Of a DNA stretch of 64,000 nucleotides, positions 28,356 through 35,902 are shown one piece after another (position 1 is the first letter of the stretch; every line of letters starts with the position of its first letter). The stretch lies in the NCBI RefSeq assembly GCF_004299785.2, contig NZ_CP036246.2:620001-684000 (forward strand), given 5' to 3'. The notes beneath the pieces were generated by a model. That model was not told the origin of the DNA. It ran no database searches and saw only the letters and a list, made by a program, of their open reading frames with translations. A program made the position numbers and the translations under genes. Origin of the DNA: Arcobacter porcinus (GTDB lineage Bacteria > Campylobacterota > Campylobacteria > Campylobacterales > Arcobacteraceae).

Positions 28356-28472
28356 CTATCTAGCCATAGAAATAGCTTTTTTAGCTCCCCAGATAACAGC
28401 AGTAGCAACTAAAACTAGAACAGCAACAGCCATAACATCAGTTGTATTGAAAGCAACACTTGTTAAATCCAT
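28356..28472 (-). CDS. Major coat protein candidate (pVIII-like, 38 residues)
   Basis: MDLTSVAFNTTDV at the N-terminus (acidic residues at 2 and 12), a hydrophobic helix from about residue 14 to 29 and the basic end WGAKKAISMAR. A good Shine-Dalgarno (AAAGGAGAG) precedes the ATG and a hairpin terminator follows. Acidic outside, helix, basic DNA-facing end is the major-coat architecture. There is no signal peptide, so insertion would be of the Pf3 type. The WG-x-KKAI segment is shared with the 37-residue coat-like protein. Confidence 0.75.
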   Translation of the reverse strand: MDLTSVAFNTTDVMAVAVLVLVATAVIWGAKKAISMAR

Positions 28473-28580
28473 TTGGTCTCTCCTTTGTTAATTTATTTTT
28501 TAAAAGACTGGTATTGGTCTTACATTTGCATGTATGGGGTACAAAATGCCAATAATTTAATCTTTTTCATTTATTTCCTT

Positions 28581-28835
28581 TTATATGGTTTTAGCTTTTT
28601 CGATTAAAAAATCAAAAGCATCATAAAATGTCTCAAATTCTAAAGAACAATTAAAATTTTTTAAAGGTGAGTTAAGCAAATAATTTTTATTATTAAAAAA
28701 TATGTATCCTAAATACAAATCATCTTCATCAAAAATCGAATAAAAATGTTTTTTTGAATTTCTTTTTATTAAATATCTCTTGTTATTTATAGTTAAATCT
28801 AGTACATCAACAATTTTTGTAGTTAATTTTGTCAT
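28581..28835 (-). CDS. Phage protein of unknown function (84 residues)
   Basis: 84 residues, no membrane helix, starting MTKLTTKIVDVLDLTINNKR. Beta-rich pattern with an aromatic/Asp centre (FYSIFDEDDLYLGYIFFNN). AAAAGG lies upstream of the ATG. It sits between the putative ssDNA-binding gene and the coat gene. No family recognised. Confidence 0.6.
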   Translation of the reverse strand: MTKLTTKIVDVLDLTINNKRYLIKRNSKKHFYSIFDEDDLYLGYIFFNNKNYLLNSPLKNFNCSLEFETFYDAFDFLIEKAKTI

Positions 28836-28873
28836 TTAATTTCCTTTTAGAATTAATTAACCAATAAATAGAA

Positions 28874-29263
28874 CTAAATAACTGTTAATTTATCAGGATT
28901 GATAACGACATTTTGTCCATCTGCCAAAGCATAATTTATAAAAAGTGTTTTACCTACAAAATCATTATAATGATTAACTAAATTTGGAAGTTCTGAATCA
29001 GTTGTATTAATTCTAAAATTATTTACAACACTTCTTGAAGTAACAGCTTCAACACCACGAGATACTTTTTTTTCATTTACTCTGAATATAAATCTTAATA
29101 TTACTTTTGCAGGATAAGGTTGACCGTTTTCAAGTGTCCCACTTGCTCCAAAATCAACACCATCAAGAACACCGTAAACATAGCTACCAAATTCAGTAAG
29201 TTGAACACCATCTTTATTTTTTAAGTTTTTATCCATAATAGGATTTTTTAAATCTGTACTCAT
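28874..29263 (-). CDS. Putative phage ssDNA-binding protein (pV-like)
   Basis: 129 residues, soluble and beta-rich, with basic and aromatic residues in the central part (PAKVILRFIFRVNEKKVSRG). It is the first gene of the minus-strand phage operon, next to the repressor promoter, which is where gene V-type proteins that coat nascent single-stranded phage DNA are expected. The length fits the 80-145 residue range of pV analogues. No conserved signature is seen, so this is mainly a call by position. Confidence 0.45.
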   Translation of the reverse strand: MSTDLKNPIMDKNLKNKDGVQLTEFGSYVYGVLDGVDFGASGTLENGQPYPAKVILRFIFRVNEKKVSRGVEAVTSRSVVNNFRINTTDSELPNLVNHYNDFVGKTLFINYALADGQNVVINPDKLTVI

Positions 29264-29281
29264 TTTTGTTTTCCTTTTTTT

Positions 29282-29308
29282 GTGATATATCTGCTAACTT
29301 GCTATCAC
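29282..29308. promoter_or_regulatory. Operator-like dyad between the phage operon and the repressor gene
   Basis: GTGATA (29282-29287) and TATCAC (29303-29308) are inverted across 15 nt, just upstream of the first phage gene on the minus strand and about 175 nt from the CI-like start. A dimeric repressor could bind here to control phage transcription. Only the dyad itself is seen. Confidence 0.35.
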
Positions 29309-29483
29309 CTTTTTTCTACCTTTAACAAGCACATTTCTAAGTAGAAGTAGAAATATGAAATTTTTGTTTTTTGCTATTTTTAGATAAAATATAAGATTTT
29401 AAGTAAAAATGTAAAACAAATTAAATGTAAACGATGAATTATACAGAAAATCTGAATATTTGTCAATAGGAAATACAGAAAAA

Positions 29484-29801
29484 ATGGAAAACTTTGAAAA
29501 AGTAATTAATAAGTTAAAGAAAGCTTTGAATGTATCGACAGATAAGGAATTAGCTGAAAAACTGAATATGAAAAATAATACTTTTAGTGAGAGAAAAAGA
29601 ACATCTTCTCTACCTCATAATGAAATATTATCTATATGCATAACAGAAAAACTGGATTTGAATAGTATTTATACAGATAATACGATTTTGGGAAAAAGTA
29701 TAAATTACAAAGAAGAAATTATTAATAATTTAGAAATATTTGATGAAAAACAAATAAAATATTTTTATCATCTTATGGAAGCAGAAAAAATAAGAAACTA
29801 A
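29484..29801 (+). CDS. CI-like phage repressor (HTH)
   Basis: About 105 residues from the ATG at 29484 (the frame opens with TTG at 29460; neither has a clear Shine-Dalgarno). The N-terminal part, VINKLKKALNVSTDKELAEK to LPHNEILSICITEKLDLNSI, matches the phage CI repressor HTH domain. The C-terminus is a short helix, with no LexA-like peptidase, so induction by self-cleavage is unlikely. It is transcribed away from the phage structural operon, as a lysogeny repressor would be. Confidence 0.75.
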   Translation: MENFEKVINKLKKALNVSTDKELAEKLNMKNNTFSERKRTSSLPHNEILSICITEKLDLNSIYTDNTILGKSINYKEEIINNLEIFDEKQIKYFYHLMEAEKIRN

Positions 29802-29827
29802 ATTTAATTAATGGGGGAATTAATGAA

Positions 29828-30583
29828 ATGGAAATTTTATTTATTATAATTTTTATAATAGCAATAACTTTAAAAGCATCAACTAAAAGAACAAGAAAAA
29901 AAAGCTATAAAAACAATGACTATGAATTTTTCTTTAATAGAAAAAATGACAAAAATCATTTTAGTAATAAAAAATATAATAGCAGCTATTTTACAAATCT
30001 AAAACAATCTCAAGAAAAACAACAAAGAACAAAATCAAACTATTTTACAAATCTTAAAAATAATATCAAACAAGGATTAGAAAAAGATATTATAGAAATT
30101 AATAAGTTTAAAGACAAAAAACAAAATACAAATACAGAAACTAACCAAAGCAAAAGAACAAAATATAAACCATATACAGAAGAAGAAAAGAAAGCTTATG
30201 GGCAAAGAATGAAAGAGTTAAGAGAAAAAGGCAAAGAATATGAAAAATATGTTGCTAGTCATTTTAAAATAGATGGATATGAAATCTTTTTAAATGGTAT
30301 TAAAAATGGTGTTAGAGATAATGGCATAGATATTATTTGTACGAAAGACAATGAAATGATTTTAATTCAATGTAAGAACTGGAAAGCAGATACAAAATAT
30401 AAGATTAATCACGAAAAATTAAAAGCATTTGTTGGGAGCTGTACAGAATATGTAAATCAAAATAAGCTTTTTGATAAAAATATAAAACTTAAATTTATTA
30501 CATCAAACTATATTTTGGATAAATCAGGGGAACACTTTATAAATGAAAGTAAAACTTTACAATATCAAGTGATAGAGTATTAA
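29828..30583 (+). CDS. Membrane-anchored Mrr-like restriction-endonuclease-fold protein
   Basis: 251 residues. An N-terminal helix (MEILFIIIFIIAITLKA) is followed by a long basic, Asn/Lys-rich linker (about residues 20-115) that includes YFTNLK twice (residues 54-59 and 77-82). The C-terminal domain has the Mrr_cat pattern: GKEYEKYVASHF, then GVRDNGIDIICT, then MILIQCKNWK, with Asp and Q-x-K as PD-(D/E)xK catalytic elements. Mrr-like enzymes cleave modified or foreign DNA. It is phage cargo, placed between the repressor gene and the right end. A defence role is inferred. Confidence 0.7.
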   Translation: MEILFIIIFIIAITLKASTKRTRKKSYKNNDYEFFFNRKNDKNHFSNKKYNSSYFTNLKQSQEKQQRTKSNYFTNLKNNIKQGLEKDIIEINKFKDKKQNTNTETNQSKRTKYKPYTEEEKKAYGQRMKELREKGKEYEKYVASHFKIDGYEIFLNGIKNGVRDNGIDIICTKDNEMILIQCKNWKADTKYKINHEKLKAFVGSCTEYVNQNKLFDKNIKLKFITSNYILDKSGEHFINESKTLQYQVIEY

Positions 30584-30596
30584 AGAAAGGGGAAAA

Positions 30597-30866
30597 ATGA
30601 AGAAAGGAATAATACTATTTTTAATTAGTATAAATATTTTAAGTGCAAATAGTACAAACAATGAAAGAAAATTATCTATAAAATTTGATGGAGTAGTTAC
30701 AAATATAAGAGATTATAGAGATTATTATCAATATACAATCAAAGATAAAAATCACGGATATATACATATAAAACTATTTAATACTATCAATAAAATAAAT
30801 AAAAGAATAAAAGGACATTGTGAAGACAAAAAATATTCAGAATATATAAAATGTTATGTATATTAA
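30597..30866 (+). CDS. Small secreted protein, phage cargo
   Basis: 89 residues with a signal peptide (MKKGIILFLISINILSANS). The mature part is basic and beta-rich, with two Cys near the end (GHCEDKKYSEYIKCYVY) that may form a disulfide. AAAGGGG precedes the ATG by 5 nt and the gene follows the nuclease-like gene by 13 nt, so the two are probably co-transcribed. No family recognised. Periplasmic localisation suggests superinfection exclusion or a surface role. Confidence 0.55.
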   Translation: MKKGIILFLISINILSANSTNNERKLSIKFDGVVTNIRDYRDYYQYTIKDKNHGYIHIKLFNTINKINKRIKGHCEDKKYSEYIKCYVY

Positions 30867-30884
30867 GGGACAAAAAAAGGGACA
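30865..30884. repeat. Candidate att-like direct repeat, right copy
   Basis: AAGGGACAAAAAAAGGGACA begins at the stop codon of the secreted cargo protein and matches the left copy at 19130-19149 with two differences (CG versus AA in the centre). It would mark the right limit of the prophage if it is the crossover site. Confidence 0.45.
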
Positions 30885-30979
30885 TAAAAAGAATATAATA
30901 AAGTTATTAGTAGAAAACAATATAAAATAAATAGCTTATAAATGTAATATTTACGGTAATTTATATAAATAATTAGTTA

Positions 30980-30990
30980 TATACAATAAG
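30980..30990. repeat. Short direct repeat outside the cargo genes, right
   Basis: TATACAATAAG, identical to 19061-19071. It lies 50 nt before the right-hand J-domain gene and after the last cargo gene, which is where a right attachment site would be expected. Confidence 0.35.
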
Positions 30991-31040
30991 TTAATTAATC
31001 ATAAAGTTTTTGTATAATCAAATCTTTTAAGGATTTAATT

Positions 31041-31307
31041 ATGAATTATGAAGAGTTTATTGAAGCTGTTGAGCTTTTTGGAATTATCTCAAATATGAGT
31101 AAAAAAGATATAAAAAAGAGATATTTGAAGCTATCAAAAAAATATCATCCAGATATGGAAAGTGGTAGCCACGAAAAATTTACAAAACTTAAAGAATCTT
31201 ATGATATTTTGCAAAATTATATGGAAAATTATAGTTTCTCATTTGAAGCAGATGAGTTTAAAAAACAGTTTCCATCTTTTATGAATTATAAGAATTGGGT
31301 TAAATAA
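31041..31307 (+). CDS. Small J-domain protein
   Basis: 88 residues. The J domain fills most of the protein (KRYLKLSKKYHPDMESGSHE with HPD), followed by a short tail ending FPSFMNYKNWVK. It is soluble and lacks the Gly/Phe and zinc domains of DnaJ. It would recruit DnaK. It is the second J-domain gene flanking the prophage, transcribed rightwards, away from it. AAGGATTT is near the ATG. Confidence 0.85.
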   Translation: MNYEEFIEAVELFGIISNMSKKDIKKRYLKLSKKYHPDMESGSHEKFTKLKESYDILQNYMENYSFSFEADEFKKQFPSFMNYKNWVK

Positions 31308-31326
31308 TAAGTATAAAGGAAAAAAA

Positions 31327-32406
31327 TTGAGAATAGTAGTTATAGCTTTGCTTTTATCAGTTCTAGTTTTTTCAAATGATAATTTGAGTAAAAAAGAGCT
31401 TGAAAGAATGGCTGCAAAAATGGTTGTTTTAGGTTTTCATGGAACAAAAATTGATGAAAATTCACAAATATATAAAGATGTAAAAGCAGGGCTTGGTGGA
31501 GTTATTCTTTTTGATAAAGATCCAAATGATAAAACAAAAGAAAAAAATATTGTAAGTAAAGAGCAATTAAAAGAGTTAAATATTAGTTTACAAAATATAA
31601 GTTCACAAAAACTTTTGATAGGAATTGATCAAGAAGGTGGAGCTGTACAAAGATTAAATGAAAAATATGGTTTTTCTAATACTTTAAGAGCAAGTGAAAT
31701 ATCAAAAAATGGTGAAGAGTTTGCAAAAAATAGCTATAAGACTATGGCAAATGAGTTAAACTCTGTTGGAATAAATTTAAATTTTGCACCATCTGTTGAT
31801 TTAGCTATAAATGAAAAAAATAGAGTAATTGTAACAAGAGGAAGAAGTTATAGTAAAGATTCAGATGAAGTTATAAAATATTCATCTATATTTGTAGAAG
31901 AGCTAAAAAACAAAGGGATTTTTGCAAGTTTGAAGCATTTTCCAGGTCATGGTTCTTCTTTAGCTGATTCTCATCATGGCTTTGTAGATATTACAAAAAC
32001 TTGGAGTAAAAAAGAGTTAGAACCTTATAGATACTTTATAGATAATGATATAGTTGATATTATTATGACAGCACATGTATTTAACTCAAATTTAGATGAA
32101 TATTATCCAGCAACACTTTCATACAATATAAATACAACACTTTTAAGAGAAGAACTTGGGTTTGAAGGTGTTTTAATAACAGATGATTTACAAATGAGTG
32201 CTATAACAAAACACTATTCAACAAAAGAGACAATAATAACTGCAATAAATAGTGGTGTAAATCTTTTATTATTTGCAAATCAATTAGCAAAACCAATAAA
32301 ACTTCAAGAGATAGTTGATGTTGTAGTAAATGCAGTAGAAACAGGCGATATCTCAATAGAAAAAATAATAGACTCAAACAAAAAAATAGATAATCTTCTA
32401 AAATAA
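31327..32406 (+). CDS. Family 3 glycoside hydrolase (beta-N-acetylhexosaminidase-like)
   Basis: 359 residues from a TTG at 31327 after AAAGGA. An N-terminal signal-like helix (residues 1-16) precedes a GH3 TIM barrel: GIDQEGGAVQRL, NFAPSVDL, SLKHFPGHGSSLADSHHGF (the NagZ motif KHFPGHG with catalytic His/Asp) and ITDDLQMSAI with the nucleophile Asp. NagZ enzymes remove N-acetylglucosamine from muropeptides. The signal peptide suggests a periplasmic or outer-membrane form. It starts 19 nt after the J-domain gene. Confidence 0.88.
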   Translation: MRIVVIALLLSVLVFSNDNLSKKELERMAAKMVVLGFHGTKIDENSQIYKDVKAGLGGVILFDKDPNDKTKEKNIVSKEQLKELNISLQNISSQKLLIGIDQEGGAVQRLNEKYGFSNTLRASEISKNGEEFAKNSYKTMANELNSVGINLNFAPSVDLAINEKNRVIVTRGRSYSKDSDEVIKYSSIFVEELKNKGIFASLKHFPGHGSSLADSHHGFVDITKTWSKKELEPYRYFIDNDIVDIIMTAHVFNSNLDEYYPATLSYNINTTLLREELGFEGVLITDDLQMSAITKHYSTKETIITAINSGVNLLLFANQLAKPIKLQEIVDVVVNAVETGDISIEKIIDSNKKIDNLLK

Positions 32407-32410
32407 AAAT

Positions 32411-32432
32411 CTATCCTAAAATTTTAGGATAG
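32411..32432. repeat. Perfect 22-bp palindrome after the glycosidase gene
   Basis: CTATCCTAAAA joined to TTTTAGGATAG, beginning 4 nt after the stop of the glycosidase gene. The sequence after it on the plus strand is A-rich, not T-rich, so it is not a classic terminator. It may protect the transcript 3' end or terminate minus-strand transcription. Confidence 0.6.
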
Positions 32433-32489
32433 AAAAAAATTCAAAATCAATTCAAGTTATTTTAAACTTTCTTTATATATGATTACTTG

Positions 32490-32504
32490 TTCATATGTTC
32501 ACAT
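32490..32504 (+). promoter_or_regulatory. Possible operator for the ArsR-type repressor
   Basis: TTGTTCATATGTTCA, with GTTCA twice at 8-nt spacing, lies about 12 nt before the repressor start. ArsR-type repressors bind near the -10 or start site of their own genes, so position fits. There is no full dyad, hence low confidence. Confidence 0.3.
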
Positions 32505-32515
32505 TAGGAGTATAA

Positions 32516-32860
32516 ATGAAAAAAGAGGAGTGTTGTGATCACACAAATGAGGTAGAAAGAGTAAAGAAAAATATAGTTTGTGATGAAACTCTTTATGATG
32601 TAGCCGAACTATTTAAAGCTTTTGCAGATACAACAAGAATAAAAATAATATCAGTTTTAAAAGATGATGAGCTTTGTGTTGGAGCTATAAGTGAGCTTAT
32701 AAATGTAAGTCAATCAGCAGTTTCACATCAGTTAAGAGCTTTAAGAAATGCAAAAATAGTAAAAAGTAGAAGAGAAGGAAAACAGATCTATTATCTATTA
32801 GATGATGAACATATTAAAAAAATATATGATATGGGATTAGAACATATTGTAAAAGGTTGA
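32516..32860 (+). CDS. ArsR/SmtB-family metal-responsive repressor
   Basis: 114 residues. The winged HTH has VSQSAVSHQLRALRNAKIVK as recognition helix and the wing SRREGKQIYYLL. Metal ligands of the CadC type are present: two Cys near the N-terminus (EECCDH) and ELCVG just before the HTH. It represses until cadmium, zinc or lead binds. It overlaps the ATPase gene region and probably autoregulates from its own promoter, where direct GTTCA repeats precede the start. Confidence 0.9.
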   Translation: MKKEECCDHTNEVERVKKNIVCDETLYDVAELFKAFADTTRIKIISVLKDDELCVGAISELINVSQSAVSHQLRALRNAKIVKSRREGKQIYYLLDDEHIKKIYDMGLEHIVKG

Positions 32861-32862
32861 AA

Positions 32863-34947
32863 ATGAAAAAGGTAAAATTAGGAAATCTTGATTGTGCATC
32901 TTGTGCATTAAAAATAGAAAAAACTTTAGAAAAAATGGATGAACTAAAAGATGTAAAGGTAAATTTCTCAACTTTAACTCTTAGTTTTGAACAAAATACA
33001 AAAGATGATATTTTGGAAAAAATAGAAAAAGAGATACAAAAAGTAGAGAGTGATGTTTATATTGAAAAAGAGAAAAAAAGAGTAGAAAAAACATTTTGGC
33101 AAAACTTAGATAAAAAAGCTTTATATATTGTTTTAATATCAATTGCTATGACATTTATCTCATATAATTATGTAGAAAACAGTGTTTTACAAATTTTAAT
33201 ATATTTAAGTGCTTATTTACTTGTTGGTTGGAATGTTGTTACAAGTGCAATTAAAAACCTATTTAGTGGTAAAGTTTTTGATGAAAACTTCTTAATGACA
33301 ATTGCAACTATTGGAGCATTTGCTTTATCTGATTTTGTAGAAGCAATATCTGTTATGATTTTTTATCAAGTTGGAGAGATGTTTCAAGGAGTTGCAGTTA
33401 ATCGATCAAGAGATAATATAAACTCGCTTATTGATATAAAACCAGAGTTTGCTTTTGTAAAAGAGGGTGAGAAAATAGTAGAAAAATCTCCAGAAGATGT
33501 AAAAATAGGTGATACAGTTTTAGTAAAAGCTGGAGAGAAAGTTCCTGTTGATGGAGTTTTAATAAGTGAGAATTGTTCATTTGATACAAGTGCTATAACA
33601 GGAGAATTTAAACCAAGAAGTCTAAAAAAAGATGAAGAGATTTTAAGTGGATTTATAAATGTATCAAAAGCAGTATATATAAAGGCAAGTTCTGAGTATC
33701 AAAATTCAACGATAGCAAAAATAGTTGAATTAATAGAAAATGCAAGTTTGAAAAAAGCAAATGCAGAAAAGTTTATAACAAAATTTGCAACAGTTTATAC
33801 ACCAATTGTTGTTGCATTAGCAGTATTACTTGCTTTTGTTCCACCACTTTTAATAGATGGTGCATTGTTTTCAGATTGGATTGAAAGAGCTTTAGTTCTT
33901 TTAGTTATATCTTGTCCTTGTGCTTTACTTGTATCTGTTCCTTTATCGTTTTTTAGTGCAATAGGAGCTGTTTCAAAAAAAGGTGTTCTGGTAAAGGGTG
34001 CAAACTATATAGAAAAATTAACAGAGATTGATAGTGTTGTATTTGATAAAACAGGAACTCTTACAAAAGGTGTTTTTGAACTTACAAAGATAAAAGCATT
34101 TGATATAAGTGAAGATGAGCTATTAAAGTATGCAGCACATATTGAAAGTTTTTCAACTCATCCAATAGCAAAATCAATAGTAAAAGCCTATAAAGGTGAG
34201 ATAAATTTAAAAGATGTCGAAGAAAATGAAGAGATAAGTGGTTTTGGAATAAAAGCTAAGGTTTTAGGAAAAGATATTTTAATAGGAAATAGAAAGCTTT
34301 TAAATAAGTTTGATATAGAGATAAATAATGAAATAAAAGAAGAATCAGGACTGGTTTATATAGCAATAAATAGCAAATTTGCTGGATATATTGTAATAAG
34401 TGATATTATAAAACCTGAAGCAAAAGAGTTTATAGAAGATTTAAAAGAGTTAAATATTTCAAAAACATATATGCTAAGTGGAGATAGAAAAGAAGTTGCA
34501 CAAAGTGTAGCAAATAGCATTGGAATTGATGAAGTAAGATATGAACTTCTTCCTCAAGATAAATTAAAAATATATAATGAAATAAAAACAAACAGAGCAA
34601 AAACAACTGCTTTTGTAGGAGATGGAATAAATGATGCTCCAACTTTAGCAAATGCTGATATTGGTTTTGCAATGGGTGGAGTTGGAAGTGATTTAGCTAT
34701 AAGATCGGCTGATATTATAGTTTTAAATGATAATTTAAACTCTATTAGTGATTCTATAAAAATTGCTAGAAAAACAAAAACAATTTTATATCAAAATATT
34801 GTTTTCATTATGGCTATAAAAATTGGATTCTTATTTTTAGGAGCTGGAGCAGTTATTGGTATGAAAGAGGCAATTTTTGCTGATGTTGGAGTTGCTTTAT
34901 TGGCAATATTTAACTCAATGAGAATTTTAAAAGATATAAAAAAATAA
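32863..34947 (+). CDS. cadA: Cadmium/zinc-exporting P-type ATPase
   Basis: 694 residues from the ATG at 32863 (an in-frame TTG at 32857 overlaps the repressor stop; AAAAGG is 6 nt before the ATG). An N-terminal metal-binding domain has GNLDCASCALKIEK. Eight membrane helices include the CPC motif ISCPCALLVSVP. The phosphorylation site is VFDKTGTLTKG and the hinge GDGINDAPTLANADIGFAMG. It pumps Cd2+, Zn2+ or Pb2+ into the periplasm. It is co-transcribed with the ArsR-type gene and probably the CDF gene. Confidence 0.93.
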   Translation: MKKVKLGNLDCASCALKIEKTLEKMDELKDVKVNFSTLTLSFEQNTKDDILEKIEKEIQKVESDVYIEKEKKRVEKTFWQNLDKKALYIVLISIAMTFISYNYVENSVLQILIYLSAYLLVGWNVVTSAIKNLFSGKVFDENFLMTIATIGAFALSDFVEAISVMIFYQVGEMFQGVAVNRSRDNINSLIDIKPEFAFVKEGEKIVEKSPEDVKIGDTVLVKAGEKVPVDGVLISENCSFDTSAITGEFKPRSLKKDEEILSGFINVSKAVYIKASSEYQNSTIAKIVELIENASLKKANAEKFITKFATVYTPIVVALAVLLAFVPPLLIDGALFSDWIERALVLLVISCPCALLVSVPLSFFSAIGAVSKKGVLVKGANYIEKLTEIDSVVFDKTGTLTKGVFELTKIKAFDISEDELLKYAAHIESFSTHPIAKSIVKAYKGEINLKDVEENEEISGFGIKAKVLGKDILIGNRKLLNKFDIEINNEIKEESGLVYIAINSKFAGYIVISDIIKPEAKEFIEDLKELNISKTYMLSGDRKEVAQSVANSIGIDEVRYELLPQDKLKIYNEIKTNRAKTTAFVGDGINDAPTLANADIGFAMGGVGSDLAIRSADIIVLNDNLNSISDSIKIARKTKTILYQNIVFIMAIKIGFLFLGAGAVIGMKEAIFADVGVALLAIFNSMRILKDIKK

Positions 34948-34966
34948 AATATAGAAAAGGAAGAAT

Positions 34967-35857
34967 ATGACACAACAAAGAAAAGCTACAATAATATCCT
35001 CAAGTGTTGCAGGAGTTTTGACTTTAATTAAGCTTGTAGTTGGAATAGCAAGTGGATCTGTGGCGGTTTTAGCTTCAGCTATTGATTCAATTTTAGATAT
35101 GTTTGTATCTATTTTTAACTATTTTGCTATTTTAAATTCAGAAAAACCAGCTGATAAAAATTTTAATTATGGAAGAGGAAAAATAGAGGCTCTAGCTTTG
35201 GTAATAGAAGGAACTATTATTACAATATCTGGAATATACCTTTTTTATGAAGCAGTTAAAAAAGCAATTACAGGAGAAACATCACAATATTTGGAGATAT
35301 CAATATATGTGATGATTGTATCTTTGGTTGTTACAATATCTTTGGTTACTTATTTAAATTATGTAGCTAAAAAGACAAAATCAATGGTTATTGAAGCTGA
35401 TGCACTTCATTATAAAACAGATGTTTTAAGTAATATTGCTGTTTTAGTATCTTTAATATTAGTAAGTGTTACAGAGTATGAGATTTTTGATGTTTTAATT
35501 GGAGCTGCAATCTCTTTTTATATTATATATTCAGCTTATGATTTGATAAAAAAAGGTATTTTTGTTCTTTTAGATAAATCTTTAGAAGAAGAGTTGGTGG
35601 TAAAAATTGAAGAGATAATAAAATCATCAAAAAGAGTAAATACTTATCATCTTTTAAAAACAAGAGAAGCTGCAAATCAAACTTTTGTTGAGGTTCATTT
35701 GGTTTTTGATTGTTTAATTACACTTATGGAAGCTCACAAAGTGACACATTTTATTGAAGATAGAATTAAGGAACTTGATAAGAGTAGAGATTGGATTATA
35801 AATATTCATATGGATCCATACGATGATTTACATATAAATGATAATGTAGAGAAATAA
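34967..35857 (+). CDS. Cation diffusion facilitator (CDF) family exporter
   Basis: 296 residues, six membrane helices. SIDSILDMFVS in helix 2 and IEADALHYKTDVLSNIAV in helix 5 hold the paired D-x3-D metal sites of FieF/CzcD-type transporters. The C-terminal cytoplasmic domain (about residues 205-285) has VEVHLVFD and a His-rich end (NIHMDPYDDLH). It exchanges Zn2+, Fe2+ or Cd2+ for protons. It follows the P-type ATPase by 19 nt, so it is probably in the same metal-induced operon. Confidence 0.92.
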   Translation: MTQQRKATIISSSVAGVLTLIKLVVGIASGSVAVLASAIDSILDMFVSIFNYFAILNSEKPADKNFNYGRGKIEALALVIEGTIITISGIYLFYEAVKKAITGETSQYLEISIYVMIVSLVVTISLVTYLNYVAKKTKSMVIEADALHYKTDVLSNIAVLVSLILVSVTEYEIFDVLIGAAISFYIIYSAYDLIKKGIFVLLDKSLEEELVVKIEEIIKSSKRVNTYHLLKTREAANQTFVEVHLVFDCLITLMEAHKVTHFIEDRIKELDKSRDWIINIHMDPYDDLHINDNVEK

Positions 35858-35863
35858 ATATAT

Positions 35864-35902
35864 TAAAACACTATTTTAAGAACTCTTTGAAATAGTGTTT
35901 TA
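35864..35902. terminator. Bidirectional terminator between the CDF gene and a HTH gene
   Basis: TAAAACACTATTT (35864-35876) pairs with AAATAGTGTTTTA (35890-35902) around a 13-nt loop. The stop codon of the convergent HTH gene lies in the left arm. It would close the metal-efflux operon. Confidence 0.7.

Larger units (their letters stand above)
19061..30990 (-). mobile_element. Integrated filamentous phage (inovirus) about 11.9 kb
   Basis: Contains, read on the minus strand, genes for a possible ssDNA-binding protein, coat protein, four tiny membrane proteins, pIII-like adsorption protein, pVI-like protein, Zot/pI ATPase, pIV-like secretin, HUH replication protein, a small HTH protein and a tyrosine integrase. 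Divergent are a CI-like repressor, a nuclease-like gene and a secreted protein. Order and content are those of Inoviridae. Boundaries are inferred from repeats: TATACAATAAG at 19061 and 30980, and an 18/20 direct repeat at 19130 and 30865. It sits in the gap between two divergent J-domain genes. All structural genes look intact. Confidence 0.9.

Noticed and set aside
32411-32432. Palindrome after the glycosidase gene as a plus-strand terminator
   Set aside because: The bases after the stem are A-rich, not T-rich, on the plus strand, so I list it only as an inverted repeat.
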